Assembly: GCA_964035015.1 (NCBI GenBank)
Contig: OZ035999.1
Location: 18,108,179-18,172,178, forward strand
Length of the DNA stretch: 64,000 nucleotides
Source: Corallium rubrum
Taxonomy: Eukaryota > Cnidaria > Anthozoa > Scleralcyonacea > Coralliidae
Reading direction: 5' to 3'
The notes below the pieces were generated by a model that was not told the origin of the DNA, made no database searches, and worked only from the letters and a program-made list of their open reading frames with translations. A program made the position numbers and the translations under genes. Position 1 is the stretch's first letter; each line of letters starts with the position of its first letter. Of this stretch, positions 1 through 11,401 are shown piece after piece.

Positions 1-3000
1 GGCTTTCCTTGAATACCAAGACACTCATAGGTGTCTTTTGTGAGAGATAGATGGAGTATTCCTAAAGCCAAAAACTTAAATAATAAGCTAGAATAAGCAG
101 TGTCCAGACTTCATTTTATGCAGCACATGTAGAAGATTTTCCTGATGCATATTTTCTTCCAACAAGCCCTATTGTTTTTTGCACACAAAAATTTATTACT
201 GTGTGCACCATGCATGTAGATTTTACTTTAATTACATTTGTCACCTTCGTGCAAGACAGTTTACACCACATGTCTTTAAAAGCACAACTGGAGCTTTAAC
301 TTTTGTTAAATATCTGGTTACTTTCATTATCTATCGTGTGTACTGCTGTTGATTGAAAGTAGTAGATGACTTCCAGTTTGATTTTTTATCTTCCACATGC
401 ACTTTGCAAAGAATGAAGTCTGGAGTAGTGTCATATCTTGAAAATCTAACAACTACATGTGTTTCAGTTTTTGTTTGTACAGTGTATTAAAGTTAATTGC
501 CTCAGCTGGTTAGGCCAATTAAAAAAAATATTTCTGTTTTTCATCGTGGGTGTTTCAAAGAGGAGAAAAGACTGTGGGAAAAACTAAAATCAGGCATGTT
601 ACACGGATATCAAGATCTCTACAAAAAATAAACCTTTTTGTTTCTTGAGAGTACAGTGTTAGTTTTTGAGTTTTTAAGGCATTGATTACTACTTTAAAAT
701 GGGGGTAAAAAATCAGGCATTATACTGATGGAACTTTTTTAAAATTCACGAACCAGTTTTCAATAGTTAATTCGAACCTTGAAACTACACTACAGTACTA
801 ATAAAAATAAAAAATCCACCCACCTGCCCCAATTTTTTCAAAAAAGTGATGAAAAACAGAAATATTTTTTTAATTGGCCTTACAAGCCTTAGGGTTAATT
901 TATAAAAGAGATTGTAAAACCACAGTTATGATGTACAAACAGATAAACATTTGAAGTACCTGTGGAGAGCAAAGCTACACAGTCTGAAGTGTCAATCCTT
1001 GTTCCATGACTAAGTGCCAAGACAGATCCTAAACAATAAGAGACATTCAGGATTTTCAGGCAAAGCAAGTGCTTATATCACTTGTGGGGTTTTAATGTAC
1101 ATGTACTTGAATAGAGCAAAAAAGTTTAATAGTTTCTGAGATACAGTAGCGCTCAAAAGTTTTGTAACACCTGCGTGGGGTTTTTCCACCCACAATACAC
1201 GCACTTTACAAGTGTGTGTAGTACATATTGCGTGTAGTACAGTCAAACTACACGCAGCTTCGCACTACACGCAACCTCGCACTACACACAGTTGCGTGTA
1301 GTTACACTCACACGCAGTTTGCGTGTAGTCCGCTACATGCAGTTTGCGTGTAGTTGACTGCATGTGTAAAATATAAATAGTTCACTCGTTTTGAAAGATT
1401 AACTCTTTGGGCTACATGATACAATATAAATTTTACATGCCAAGATGACTATATGTTGCATTTACAGTACCTCACAAAGTGTTTTGGGCAAAGAATAGCT
1501 TGCGCTTGTTTTGATTTGTCGCTTTGTCCTCACAGTCGCTTAATTACACGAAGTTTGCGTGTAGTCAGGAAAAATATGAATACAGTAGTTCACTCCTTTT
1601 TGTGGAAACACCACGTAAAATATTTTTCCTTTACTGTTGTTTTCATTATTCTTATATAAATCAATGATTTCCACGCTGACTGTTTCAAACGTAGCATTTT
1701 TGCTATACCGAATCAAGCGTGCGGGTTACAAGTGTTTGAAAGTTAAACTAAATCGAAAGCAAAAGTTCAGCACTGACGCTAAATTATTACCAGGTTGAAA
1801 GGCAAGTTAAATTTGACAATTGCTATCTAATCCGGATTCAAAAGGTGAATTCTTGTAAATTTTAGTTTTGACGCAATGTTCGGTCTGGCAGCTTTCACAT
1901 TTCAGTGGTGTAAGGCTAATTCAGTTGAGTTTCACACAGTAGAAATTTGACAAACAACTTGTTTGGGTTTGACTCAAAATTCTCATGTGGAGAATCATCT
2001 CAAATTGATCGCTGCAATCGCCACGAACGCTCGAAAATCACGATCGCTACAATCGCTATAGTCGTGATTGTTATGATCACCAAGATAGAAAATGTCCTAT
2101 CTTGGCGATTGTGCGTGATGATCGCATTGATCATGGTTTCCGTATGATCGCTGCAATTGCTGAAGGTTTTTTTGAGCGATCGTAGCGATCATATGGAAAC
2201 TAGGCCTATGCTTTTACCTAATATTTCGGTGAAATATTACCATACGTCCATACACTCATCTACACGCAAAACTACGTGTAGTTATGTATTGATCATACAC
2301 AAAGTTTTGTGTAGTTATTATACACGAAGCTTTGCGTGTAGGTATTATACACAAAGCTTTGCGTGTAGTTATACACGAAGCTTTGCGTGTAGTTATTATA
2401 CATGAAGCTTTGCCTGTAGTTCTTATACACGAAAGCTTTGCATGTATGTATGTTGCGTGTACACGCAGACTGCACGCATTTCAGTTCACGAAGGTGTTAC
2501 AAAACTTTTGAGCACCACTGTATAAACCTTTAAACATGCCAATTTCAGCTTTTCACCAAAAATTTCTGTCATTCATTTTTAAGCACAGGGGCCTGGGACT
2601 TAGGAACCTAAGCTGACCATCTTCTTAGTTGGAACTCTCATGCGTATTGGAAAACTAGTGTGAGCTCGAGATTTCAATTTTTCAGTCAAATATATATATG
2701 TGTTTTTGTGAATCAATAAGCTGAAACGTAGTTGTTTTGGACTGACTCGTTCCTGAGTCCCAGGTCCCCATGGTGTTAAAATGAACGACGGTAATTTTTG
2801 AGAATTGGCATGTTCAGAAGCCAATATGTCAGGAACTATTTGACTAAATCAAAAACAGAAAAATAAGTTATTAACTGATTTTTTCTGCTCTATTTAAATA
2901 CGTTAAAATCCCACAAGTGATACAAGCACTTTAAAGGAGTCATACACAACAATAATGCACTAGTCAGTGGAAAGCCCCGCACACCCCTACCCAGGGAATG

Positions 3001-4332
3001 CCGTGGAATAGCAGGGAATTATAGGTGGATTAGACCATCTTTTACGCCACGGTATACGGGACTTTAGACAATATTAGTTATGTGTCATCTATGAATGGCG
3101 GGGGCATATATTGGGGGGATTCGTTTTCGAGGTGCACCGTTGGAAGAGTTAGCCTGCGTGCAGACTCATATTATCCCTGTCAAATACTGAGGTTTGGAAT
3201 CCAATATGGAGATTGATATGGAGCCGCATTGATGATCTTCTTCGGTTTGTCAAGTTTAACATTAAACCATATATCTCTTTTTAAACCAAATTCCTGGCTC
3301 TGGTTCTGCAAGCGTTTTCTTAGCACTGTTGTGTTGTGTTGTGTTGTGATTGCAGTCAGTGCTATGAGTGCCTAAAAATGTGTGAGATGTGGTTTCGCAC
3401 AAGTTATAGCCTTGACATTCTTGTCAGAAATAAAATAATTCTGTGAATTATATATACAATTGTTCTGATGGCTCTCGTTCATGCCCGGAGGGCGGGGGCA
3501 TTTATTGTGTTTAGATTAGTATGAATGCCACGTATAGCGGGGAATTAGAATGATTTAGGACATGACCTTGGCCTAATCATAGTCAATCGAGATATAATAT
3601 AGTCTGGAAACTCAGCTAAAGTCTTTGGTCTATCTTTTTGTTTGCCTTCATGGATTTTTGTGCACAGTGTACGGTCACTGAACACATTGTATTTTAGTAT
3701 AATGAACGAATTGTCCAATAGCAACATTTCAGTTCAATCACTCAACCGTGCTATTTAAATATTAATAAACCTAAAACAAAGGATGTGCACGGTGTAAGGT
3801 ACGGTTCAACATAAAATCACAGCTCATTATAGGCGCTTTGAAGTTTGCCAAGTTTCCAGACCATATCTCGATTGACTATGGTCTAATGCCCCGCTGTTCC
3901 CCAGGTAGGGGGGTGCGGGGCTTTCCACTGACTGGTGCATAACACCATTTTCAATACCTTTTTTCACAAAACTCTGTATGAACTCCGGGTTAATGAACTC
4001 CATAAGCGGAATATCAATCAAATAACAGAGCTCGTTGAACGAGGACGACGAAGAGATGTGTTGAAACAGCTGTTGCTTGGGAAATGTCGGTACCAAGAGG
4101 CCAACCTGACATGCAAATCATATATGCCAGTTTATATAAATAATATTCATTGAATATATTATATCCAGTCATGTTTAACACAAAACAAGCATAAAAGAGT
4201 ATCTTTACTTACAGAAAAGTTAAAATGGTGATCCAGAACACTTTCCAAGCACTTCGCTTCTCCTTCTTTGCCGCTAAACTTCTCAAAAAGTAGTCGTCTC
4301 TTTGGCGAAACTTGAAGTAATTTTGCCGCCAT
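1..4332 (-). CDS. RPP40: RPP40, ribonuclease P/MRP subunit p40 (partial, runs off left edge)
   Basis: Protein subunit of nuclear RNase P (tRNA 5' maturation) and RNase MRP. Four coding exons are visible on the minus strand: 4213-4332 (40 codons), 3958-4105, 960-1028 and 1-61 (cut by the window edge). GT/AG junctions and codon phase agree throughout (phases 0, 1, 1). The spliced product has the RPP40 N-terminal layout: RRLLFEKF, then LIDIPLMEFINPEFIQSFVKKG, compared with LPLHELITPEF..FIKKG in human, then a VALLSTG segment and LSLTKDTYECLGIQG, compared with LSLDKDTYEETGLQG. About 133 residues of a family normally near 360 are present; the C-terminal two-thirds lies left of base 1. I chose the ATG at 4332 because its context (AACATGG) is stronger than that of the in-frame ATG at 4359. 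Intron 2 (1029-3957) is filled by mobile elements. Identification is by recalled family similarity. Confidence 0.85.
510..882. mobile_element. Short inverted-repeat element in RPP40 intron 3
   Basis: The segment at 511-546 (TAGGCCAATT then an A-rich run and TATTTCTGTTTTTCATC) is repeated as its reverse complement at 846-882. The pair brackets about 300 bp of AT-rich DNA without a coding frame. It looks like a MITE; I could not fix a target duplication. Confidence 0.55.
1144..2520. mobile_element. Non-autonomous Tc1/mariner-like element, TA target duplication
   Basis: Ends are CAGTAGCGCTCAAAAGTTTT at the left and its near-perfect complement AAAACTTTTGAGCACCACTG at the right, flanked by TA at 1142-1143 and 2521-2522. 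CAGT-type ends with a TA duplication are typical of Tc1/mariner. Beneath the ends are many subterminal copies of a TACACGCA(A/G)CTTCGC-type motif (1230-1350 and 2270-2470, opposite senses). No transposase frame remains. It sits in RPP40 intron 2. Confidence 0.8.
2955..3940. mobile_element. Inverted-repeat DNA element in RPP40 intron 2
   Basis: The terminal inverted repeat starts TAGTCAGTGGAAAGCCCCGC near 2961 and is matched by GCGGGGCTTTCCACTGACTG near 3916-3934, flanked by TGCA on both sides. Further inside, TAGTCAATCGAGATATAATA (about 3580) is answered by a diverged inverted copy near 3860-3885, so the element is a partial foldback. No convincing coding frame. Its right end lies about 20 bp from the exon 2 donor of RPP40. 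Confidence 0.65.
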
Positions 4333-4564
4333 GTTGTTTCTGGAGCTCGAAATGCACATTTAGTTCCCTATAAGACCCTCATTAGACATCATCTCCCGTC
4401 ATCTCCCCTACTACAAGGTCTTAAATGACTTCTAAACTGAGAATCACTTCATATGTTCATTGGCGTAGTAATTTTCAAAATTAAGCTTATCTCAGCCGTT
4501 AAAAACCAGCGAGAATATACCATCATATATTGTCATATACCGTCATACAGTATGATCATACACC

Positions 4565-5215
4565 GTCATGTACAGTACTGTCATCTAACATCAATTACTT
4601 TACTATCAACTACTGTCAACTACTATCAACTACCGTCAGCTACTATCAACTACTGTCAACTCCCGTCAACTACTGCCAACTCCATTCTCGTTCCCAGATC
4701 CCCTACTTTTCTTAGCGCGTGCGGCCGCGCTAAGAAAAGTAGGGGATCTGGGAACGAGAATGCTGCCAACTCCTGTCAACTCCCATTACTGTCAACTACT
4801 ATCAACTACTGTCAATTACTGTCAATTACCATCAACTACCGTCAACTACTATCAACAATTGTCAACTACTGTCAAATACCGTCAACTACTATCAACTACT
4901 GTCAACTACCGTCAACTAGTGTCAACTACTATCAACTACTGTCAACTACCGTCAACTAGTGTCAACTACTATCAACTACTATCAACTACCGTCAACTACT
5001 GTCAGTTACTATCAACTCCTACTATCAACTAATATCAACTACCGTCAACTACCGTCAACTACTATCCACTATTGTCAACTACTGTACCGTCAACTACTGT
5101 AGTTGATAATAGTTGACAGTAGTTGACGGTAGTTGATATTAGTTGATAGTACTGAGTTGACAGTAGTTGATGGTAGTTGATTAGTAGTTGACTGATAGTA
5201 GTTGACAGTAGTGGG
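4565..5215. repeat. Decanucleotide tandem array (GTCAACTACT-like) that inverts at about 5100
   Basis: Imperfect tandem copies of GTCAACTACT/ATCAACTACC run from about 4565 to 5095. The array then switches strand at about 5096-5103 and continues as AGTTGACAGT to about 5215, making one large hairpin. Open frames here (TTVNYCQLPS-type repeats) come from the stop-free 10-mer. Confidence 0.9.
4683..4762. mobile_element. 80-bp perfect palindromic MITE inside the decamer array
   Basis: Two 37-bp perfect inverted arms starting CATTCTCGTTCCCAGATC enclose a 6-nt loop (TGCGGC). The direct repeat CTGCCAACTC flanks it at 4673-4682 and 4763-4772. Part of that flank is array sequence, so the length of the target duplication is uncertain. 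From memory, very similar foldbacks (TTCTCGTTCCCAGAG...) are common in coral genomes, which is why I favour an anthozoan. Confidence 0.8.
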
Positions 5216-5331
5216 ATATAATTGGCAATTGTGATCAGGATTTTGCGAAATAGCAATTTACAAAATATGAATAATTTATAATAATTTCATCCAGAAAAAT
5301 TGTATTGGGTTACTATCAAAAGCTGAGCAGG

Positions 5332-5878
5332 CAGGGGTGGTGACAGAGGGGGGAGGGGGGGCAGAGGGCTACAGCCCCCTGTCAGGGAACCCTAGCTCCC
5401 CCCCCCCCCTCCCCGAATTTACATATTTGTCAGTGAATGATCTGGAAGAAAAATTGTATTTTTAACAATTGGCAAAGAACTTTTTAACTGATTATTAAAG
5501 CCAGACAAGTCAGTAATTTAATAATGAAATAAAACTCCTTTAGAAACACAGGATACGGTGTGTATTGTATTGTGTAGAAGCCAACAGTATTAATAATTAC
5601 AACACACAAAATTCCATTTTCTGTCTGCAATATTGGATGAAAATGGCAAAGGTTAATGACCACACAAGGTGTTCAACAGATTTTTCTTTATTGTTGCATT
5701 GAAAAAAGATGCTGTAGCTTGCCGGTTATTGCGATGTCACACAGAGAAGATGGAAAAAGCTATTCTAGACATTCATATTTTGAAAATTTTCTGGGAGAGG
5801 ATGCCCCTGGACCACCCTACTAGCCCCCCTGTTGGGGACCTTAGCCCCTGTGTGGGGGGATTCCTGGCATCACCCCTG
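5332..5878. mobile_element. Non-autonomous hAT-like element with TGAGCAGG 8-bp duplication
   Basis: Ends CAGGGGTGGTGACAG and TGGCATCACCCCTG are imperfect inverted repeats, flanked by the 8-bp direct repeat TGAGCAGG (5324-5331 and 5879-5886). Next to the left end is a G-run/C-run block. Near 5770-5810 is the core TTTTGAAAATTTTC..GGATGCCCCTGGACC, also seen in the elements at 8280, 11402 and 54612. No transposase. Confidence 0.8.
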
Positions 5879-5886
5879 TGAGCAGG

Positions 5887-6909
5887 CCATCGTCTTCAAT
5901 GTCTTGAAAAAGTAGTTTCCCTGCTGACCACGAGGCAACTATTTTAACTTTCAACACTGCACAGATACTATTAGACTTTCTCAAAGTCCTTTTCAAACAT
6001 TTTTGACCTTTCGACATTTTTGACCTTTCGGTTCCTCGTTGAAAAGGACTTTTCCCACCTGCCGCGCACCAAAATTCACCGGTGAATTTTTCGACCGGTG
6101 ATGTAATTCGGGAAGTAATTATATTCAGGCTAAATTGCTATGCTTTGGAAGTGCTATCTTTGGAAGTTGGAGTTAAACAGACTCTTGAAAACGTTTTAGT
6201 AGGGGTAGAACCACTTTCCATTGCATGCATGACAATCCGAAACACGTCAAAACAGGGCGATGTACATTTCAGCGATTTCCCACCAGAATATTTAATTAGA
6301 TTAAAAAACCTGCAAGCGAAACAAGTCCACCTCTTTCCTCCCGCTTTTCCGCTCTCCCACCTTTCCACCCACCCGCAAAAACTAGCGCTAAGAGGCGGAC
6401 TTGGAGCAAGTCTAAGGTACTATGTATTTTATTTACAAATCAAGAAATTCGTGGTCAGATCTGCTCCATTAAACAACAGCAGAAATTGACCAATGGTCAC
6501 CAGCCATTATTTGCAGCACTGCAAGTGTACAGTACATATTTTTATGTTAAAAACTGCTACGTCTATGGTCATAGTAGTCATAAATGTTTAAAATGCCCCT
6601 TGTTTATGGTCACATTTTATATAATTAACCCCTGTTTAGCTGGGAGCTAGCCTTGTCCACAAAGGAGGCTGGCTGCCTTCTCATATTTTGGACAGTTTAA
6701 ATAAACTACTGTAGTAAGGCTAGGAGGCAGTTTCACACAATATTTTCACATATAAATGCACTTTATGTTAGCCTGTGCCATTTTTATGCATAAACAAGTC
6801 ACCATTTGAGTATTCAAGGTGCATATATTGAATATATGGTCAGATGTGACTTGAACTTTTTTGAGCGGGAAAATCGATGCTGTAGTTATGGGTTCCAATA
6901 CTATTGCTG
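5887..6909. other. Gap between hAT-like element and THAP gene; one unassigned open frame
   Basis: Mostly unremarkable AT-rich sequence. A plus-strand frame at 6082-6489 (135 codons) includes VGVKQTLENVLVGVEPLSIA and is preceded by a possible acceptor near 6130. I do not recognise it, and an overlapping minus frame is also open, so it may be chance or transposon debris. A small inverted pair (AAAGTCCTTTTCAA / TTGAAAAGGACTTTT) lies at 5984-6054. Confidence 0.25.
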
Positions 6910-7446
6910 CTAAATACTCGCTGTTTCAGATAGATTTACCAAAATTTCAGCAATCTCCATTTCTACGTACGATGCGGATGAATAGAAATCCCCTTGGTTA
7001 TTTCTAACACTGGGGATGTCGACAGTCTGATGTTTGTGCAGATGGGATCTTTCTTGGTGTATTAACGAGGCCAGTTCTTTCGTTGCATGATTCGCCAATA
7101 AATCTACCATTTGTTTTTTAAATGTATTTTCTAGTTCAACTCGTTTCTCCGCAGGCATATTAGCGGGTACAGGATCCGGGTAGGATTCTGTGGGACCATT
7201 TTCCCCGACAAAATGAAGCGAGCAAATGTAGTGATCGTAAGTGAGCGTTTCGTACGTGATTTTCTTGTGACCGCCGGTCACAAGACAAGCATCAACCCAT
7301 TGCTTGCATTTTTCAATTTTCCGTTTCTTCCCAGGGAATTTAACAAAAAACACACGATGTCCATACTTGTTCGTCATGGTTGGAGAATCGGGCTTTCTTG
7401 AATCGTTCTTGCAGCGACCATAAGAGCAATGTTTCGTTGTAACCAT
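6910..7446 (-). CDS. THAP-type C2CH zinc-finger protein, single exon
   Basis: 178-residue protein with an N-terminal THAP zinc finger, a C2CH DNA-binding fold found in cellular regulators and in transposon-derived proteins. Visible ligands are C7 and C12 (CSYGRC), C75 and H78 (ICSLHF), with W50 and the FVKFPG segment in the usual places, followed by a PDPVPAN tail like that seen after many invertebrate THAP domains. The C-terminal 80 residues are unremarkable; there is no transposase or second domain. The ATG at 7446 has good context (AAGATGG), and a TATAAAAG box lies only 19-26 bp upstream. It may be a small host gene, a domesticated transposon fragment, or the first exon of a longer gene. 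Confidence 0.7.
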   Translation of the reverse strand: MVTTKHCSYGRCKNDSRKPDSPTMTNKYGHRVFFVKFPGKKRKIEKCKQWVDACLVTGGHKKITYETLTYDHYICSLHFVGENGPTESYPDPVPANMPAEKRVELENTFKKQMVDLLANHATKELASLIHQERSHLHKHQTVDIPSVRNNQGDFYSSASYVEMEIAEILVNLSETASI

Positions 7447-7464
7447 CTTACACTTTTGAAACGA

Positions 7465-7472
7465 CTTTTATA
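7465..7472 (-). promoter_or_regulatory. TATA box for the THAP gene
   Basis: TATAAAAG on the minus strand, 18 bp before the ATG at 7446. If used at normal spacing, transcription would start within a few bases of the ATG, giving an almost leaderless mRNA. Alternatively the true start is further upstream and this is a chance match. Confidence 0.4.
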
Positions 7473-8279
7473 CGCTCTATGACTTCCAACTGTCTTTCGT
7501 CTACTCTTTGTCCGAACGACTGGCTTGTCCGTACTTCCAAATTAGCCAATCAAAGCGCCCCGTACCAAACACGTGACTCATAATCATTCATTCAATGAAA
7601 ATTTACAAATGTTGGATTAAATACTGTTTCACTATCCATCCATGGCATCATCAAAGAGATCAGGAGACTTTTCTATTACTTCTTTACGTGTAAGAATGTA
7701 TTTAGTTTTGCCGATATTAAAGTGGATTGACTTTGAGGGGCAAGAACAAGAACAAAGGTCTATATTCCCATCAGTGTCAAGTGTTGTAAAAATGCAGAAA
7801 CTTTGGTTTGGCTGAAGTGCTTGAGCAAGCCTGTATCATCATACACAGTGGATAAATAAATGACTGGGGCTGTATGAATCCCAGTGGGATCTTTTAAATA
7901 TACTGTAGTACTAAAGATTAGATTCATAGTTACATAGGTGTATTAGGTGTGTGTGTGGGGGGGGTGGGGGGGTTAGCAAGGGGCAATTGCCCTCCAAAAA
8001 TATTTGAAAAAGGAAAATTCAGGCACTCTCCGCTGGGAATTTTGGGCAATTTTGATATGTATTGCTGTGAAATGTTCAAGCAAAACTTGCAAAAATTCAT
8101 ACGTTAAACTAAGACTGAAAAAATCATGATGTACAGTGTATATGCACATTCAAAGTCCAATGATATTTAAATATTTCTTTTAGACTTTTTAGTTGAAAGG
8201 TTTGGAGAGTACTAGACATTTCAGGCATGAGACCATTGTCCAATAGGGTCTGGGGAGAACATCAGTGAGTGTTCAGTTG
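7473..8279. other. Non-coding stretch upstream of THAP gene
   Basis: Contains a CCAAT-type motif (AGCCAATCAAAGC, about 7543) and an E-box (CACGTG, 7571), so it probably includes the THAP promoter. Then comes AT-rich sequence and a GT/G-rich patch (7950-7975) resembling the interior of the hAT-like family. No gene seen. Confidence 0.4.
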
Positions 8280-8716
8280 CAGGGGCTTCGGAAGTGGGGG
8301 GGGGGGGGGGGGGGGGAGAAAGCAGGGGAAGGGAGGGGGGCTGGGTCCCCCCACTTTTTTGGTGGGGGGACCAGAATATGTTTGCCCCCCTTTTTTTAAC
8401 AATGCCAGCAATAAACAAGGCCAGTAATAAAGTTATGATTAACAAAATCACTAACCCTTGCTAACCCATGACTTTGAATAAAGATATAATAAAGAAATTT
8501 GAATGCAGATATTCAATGTCTGGAAAAGTGTTGTCTTTTGAGTATTTTATGATGTTTTTGAACCTTTAGAATTCTGTAAATCCTTGTCCTAAAATGCAGG
8601 AAATGCCATTTCAGAGACTCTGGATTTCAAAATTTCCCAGGGGAGCATGCCCCCGGACCCCCCTAAAAATTTTTGGGCCCCCACTTTTAGTGTCGCTCTG
8701 ACACCCCTTCACCCCA
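8280..8716. mobile_element. Non-autonomous hAT-like element with TTCAGTTG 8-bp duplication
   Basis: Flanked by the direct repeat TTCAGTTG (8272-8279 and 8717-8724). It begins CAGGGGCTTCGGAAG followed by an 18-20-base G run. It ends in a C-rich arm with the family core TTTCAAAATTTCCCAGGGG and GCATGCCCCCGGACCCCCCT near 8620-8670. Terminal repeats are short and imperfect. Confidence 0.7.
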
Positions 8717-8956
8717 TTCAGTTGTGTTTCAGTTGACTGACCAAGTGTAGATCAGATAGTTTATGAGTATAAAACTAGGGAGTTGAACCCTGAGTGACAC
8801 TAACCAGTAATGTCATACATTAGTTGATCTTCATCAAGTTTCCTCAGTCAGCAAAAACCTACAGCTCAATAAACATCTACCAATAATATACCATGCCCAA
8901 AATAGGACGCTTTTTTATATTTTTTTGTTAGTACGCTATGAAGAACGTACTATCTA

Positions 8957-9450
8957 GTTAGCAGGACATTATAGTCATTGTGAATCTAGCTTGCGATCCT
9001 ATAGTTTGATGGTCAATTCCAGGTCTTTTTATCTTCTGGTTAGCAGAACATAAACCTAATTAATCCAGGCATGCATTTCTAATTTTATAATCAACAGTCC
9101 GGCCTTTTCACTGTCCAGTTTAGCAGGACATTGGCCATTGTGAACTTAACACGAATCCGGCATGTACTCCTATACCTTCATTAGTTTGATGCGGCCCCAA
9201 CTAGTCTTTTCATCTAACATGCAGAATCGAACATGAACTTAATTATTGCCGGCATGCGTTTCTAAATTAAATTGCTATAATCATGACAACTGAAGGCAGT
9301 CTTCACTGCCCAATTAGCAGGACATTATTATAGTCATTGTAAACATAACACTGATCCGGCATGCATAAAACAGGCGGTCCGGCACGCATCCTCGGTCAGA
9401 TGATCATCTCTGGTTTTTACTGTCCATGCAGTTAGCAGGACATGATATTA
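8957..9450. repeat. Diverged tandem repeat, unit about 85-110 bp
   Basis: The phrase TTAGCAGGACATTATAGTCA, followed by AATCCGGCATGC, recurs with much divergence at about 8957, 9042, 9118, 9217, 9314 and 9431. Old satellite or element interior. No coding potential seen. Confidence 0.55.
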
Positions 9451-9529
9451 TCAACTTAAAACGAAGTCGTGGTATGCTGTCATGCAGCTTTTGTATATAT
9501 GTTACGTTAATATATATCTCCCCTGCAAA

Positions 9530-10345
9530 ATGAAACAGTATATAAGTGTGGTACTGCATGGGTGTAGGCAGGAGAAAGTAGATAGTTGAAGAATGAAAAA
9601 TGAATTTAGTTACGAAAAAAGAGAACAGGGTGATGAATGTGTGAAGAAGGAATGAAAGCTACACTCCGAAATTGTATCTTCTTGTACGAAAGAAGGCGAA
9701 CAAACAACATTTTAAATAGATACAGGTACGTTTACTAGGTTGGTAGTCTAAGACAAAGAAAGAGTTCAGCATTAAAAAGAGAAAACAGGTTCACCAGTAC
9801 ACAAGAAATGTGGCCTGCTGAACCAAGAATACCAATATAACAACTTCACCACCCCTCGGAAGAATGCTATTCATTTAGAACATCACTGTTCACCCATTTA
9901 ATTTTACTATTATTTTTTGGTTTATAATTTAAGTTTATGTTAATTCTTTAAAACTGGTTTTCGCGTTCCTAGCTGCGTTTATATAATTAATAAGTGTAAA
10001 CAAATCTATTCAAAATAAATAGCATTCTTCAAAGTGATGGTGAAGTTATCACACTGATATCCTTAGTTCATTTCAACAGTAGGCCACACTCCTTATATGC
10101 TGATCAACTTGTTTCCTCCTTTCAGTATTGAACCCTCTCTTTCACGCAGACTACCAACTTACTTGGACCATTCAGACTATTGTTTGCTCGTCTTCTTTCA
10201 CACAAGAAGATACAATTTTGGACTGTAACTTCCCTCCACTCTTTACACACCTACCACCCCGTTCCTTTCTTTCACAACTGAATTCATTTCTCACTCTTAA
10301 ACTACCTACTTTCTCCTGTTACACCAAGTACTACACTTGAATATG
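9530..10345. mobile_element. Diverged foldback element of about 0.8 kb
   Basis: The sequence from 9540 (AGTGTGGTACTGCATGGGTG, then GGAGAAAGTAGATAGTT, TTGTATCTTCTTGTACG, TGTGGCCTGCTG, AAGAATGCTATT) is answered by its reverse complement, in the same order, from about 10340 back to 10020. Identity is roughly 75-80 percent by eye. The plus-strand frame at 10128-10340 is only the right arm. Confidence 0.65.
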
Positions 10346-11401
10346 CTGTTTTATTTTGTATTAAAAATATATTTCAGCGGCACACATACATATCATATTT
10401 TTTTAGTCGATATGTTCTTCCTCAATCTTCCATATATGTTTTTCCCTTAATCTTTCATAAATGTTTTTCCTTAATCTTGCATATATATAATTTTGTAAAA
10501 TATTATATCCACGTGATTTCCAACTGTTTTCGCCGACTTGAAGTCTAAATATTTGTATAGCCTTCGCCGCTATTCTTGGTAAAAGTGACTGAAAAATATA
10601 CCTAACCCAGGAAATATCCTTTTTTCATCTGATTCATGATGCTTAAAAAAAGAAACAGTTTGGCCTTATGCGTTCCTAGTTACAAAAATCCAGAACGTTC
10701 TGTATTTAAACTACTCCATTACTACAGTGTATAGATCAAGACCACGCCCACCCAATAATCCCATGTGTGTTGTCCAGTCTCTTGTCCATCTCGTCTTTCT
10801 CTTTTGACATCACTTAGTTCTTTTGCTGTAATCTTGTTCTCTTTGCGGTCTTCATGGGCTACACCGATCCGTTCAGTCCCGTTTGATCTAATTTCTCTCT
10901 TTATAAACTCGTTTCTTTTCGATGCTGACGGTTCCTCTTCCGAAACACGAAATCGCCGCGAAAAAAAAACACGTTTGAAAATATGCCGCAATACTGCATT
11001 ATATTGAACAAGCCTTGAAAACAAGGGAAACCAAAGCATCTTTTCACTCTGAGTTAACTTTCTCTTGAAATGTGTCCTGTCCACAAACAGCCAAACTGAA
11101 CAGCTTCATTTATAATCTCGAAATGTAAGCCGCCATTTTCCCGCCAAAAAGCCGTTACGTTTCCGCCCAAAAATGCCGCAATTTTTTTCTCGCAATATGC
11201 GAGAATGCGCCAATTAAAGGGCAAGGTGTACCTTTCTTATGAAAAGTTATACTTTGCCCTGTCTGTAGTTAATTCTCTAGCACATATAAACTATATGTAA
11301 TGAACTTTGTTATATTCTAGCTAATCCATGTGGGTGACAATGAGAAAATCTAAACCATAGGATTTAAGATTTCTCATGCATGCCCTATTCTATAAGGTGG
11401 T
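10346..11401. other. Non-coding stretch with one lysine/arginine-rich open frame
   Basis: Holds a short tandem repeat (about 30 bp, TTCCTCAATCTTCCATATAT-like, three copies at 10410-10490) and a minus-strand frame at 10722-11084 (120 codons, hydrophilic, e.g. SEEEPSASKRNEF) that I do not recognise. Just upstream of that frame is an E2F-like TTTCCCGCC on the plus strand (about 11137), so a promoter or first exon is possible but unproven. Confidence 0.3.
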
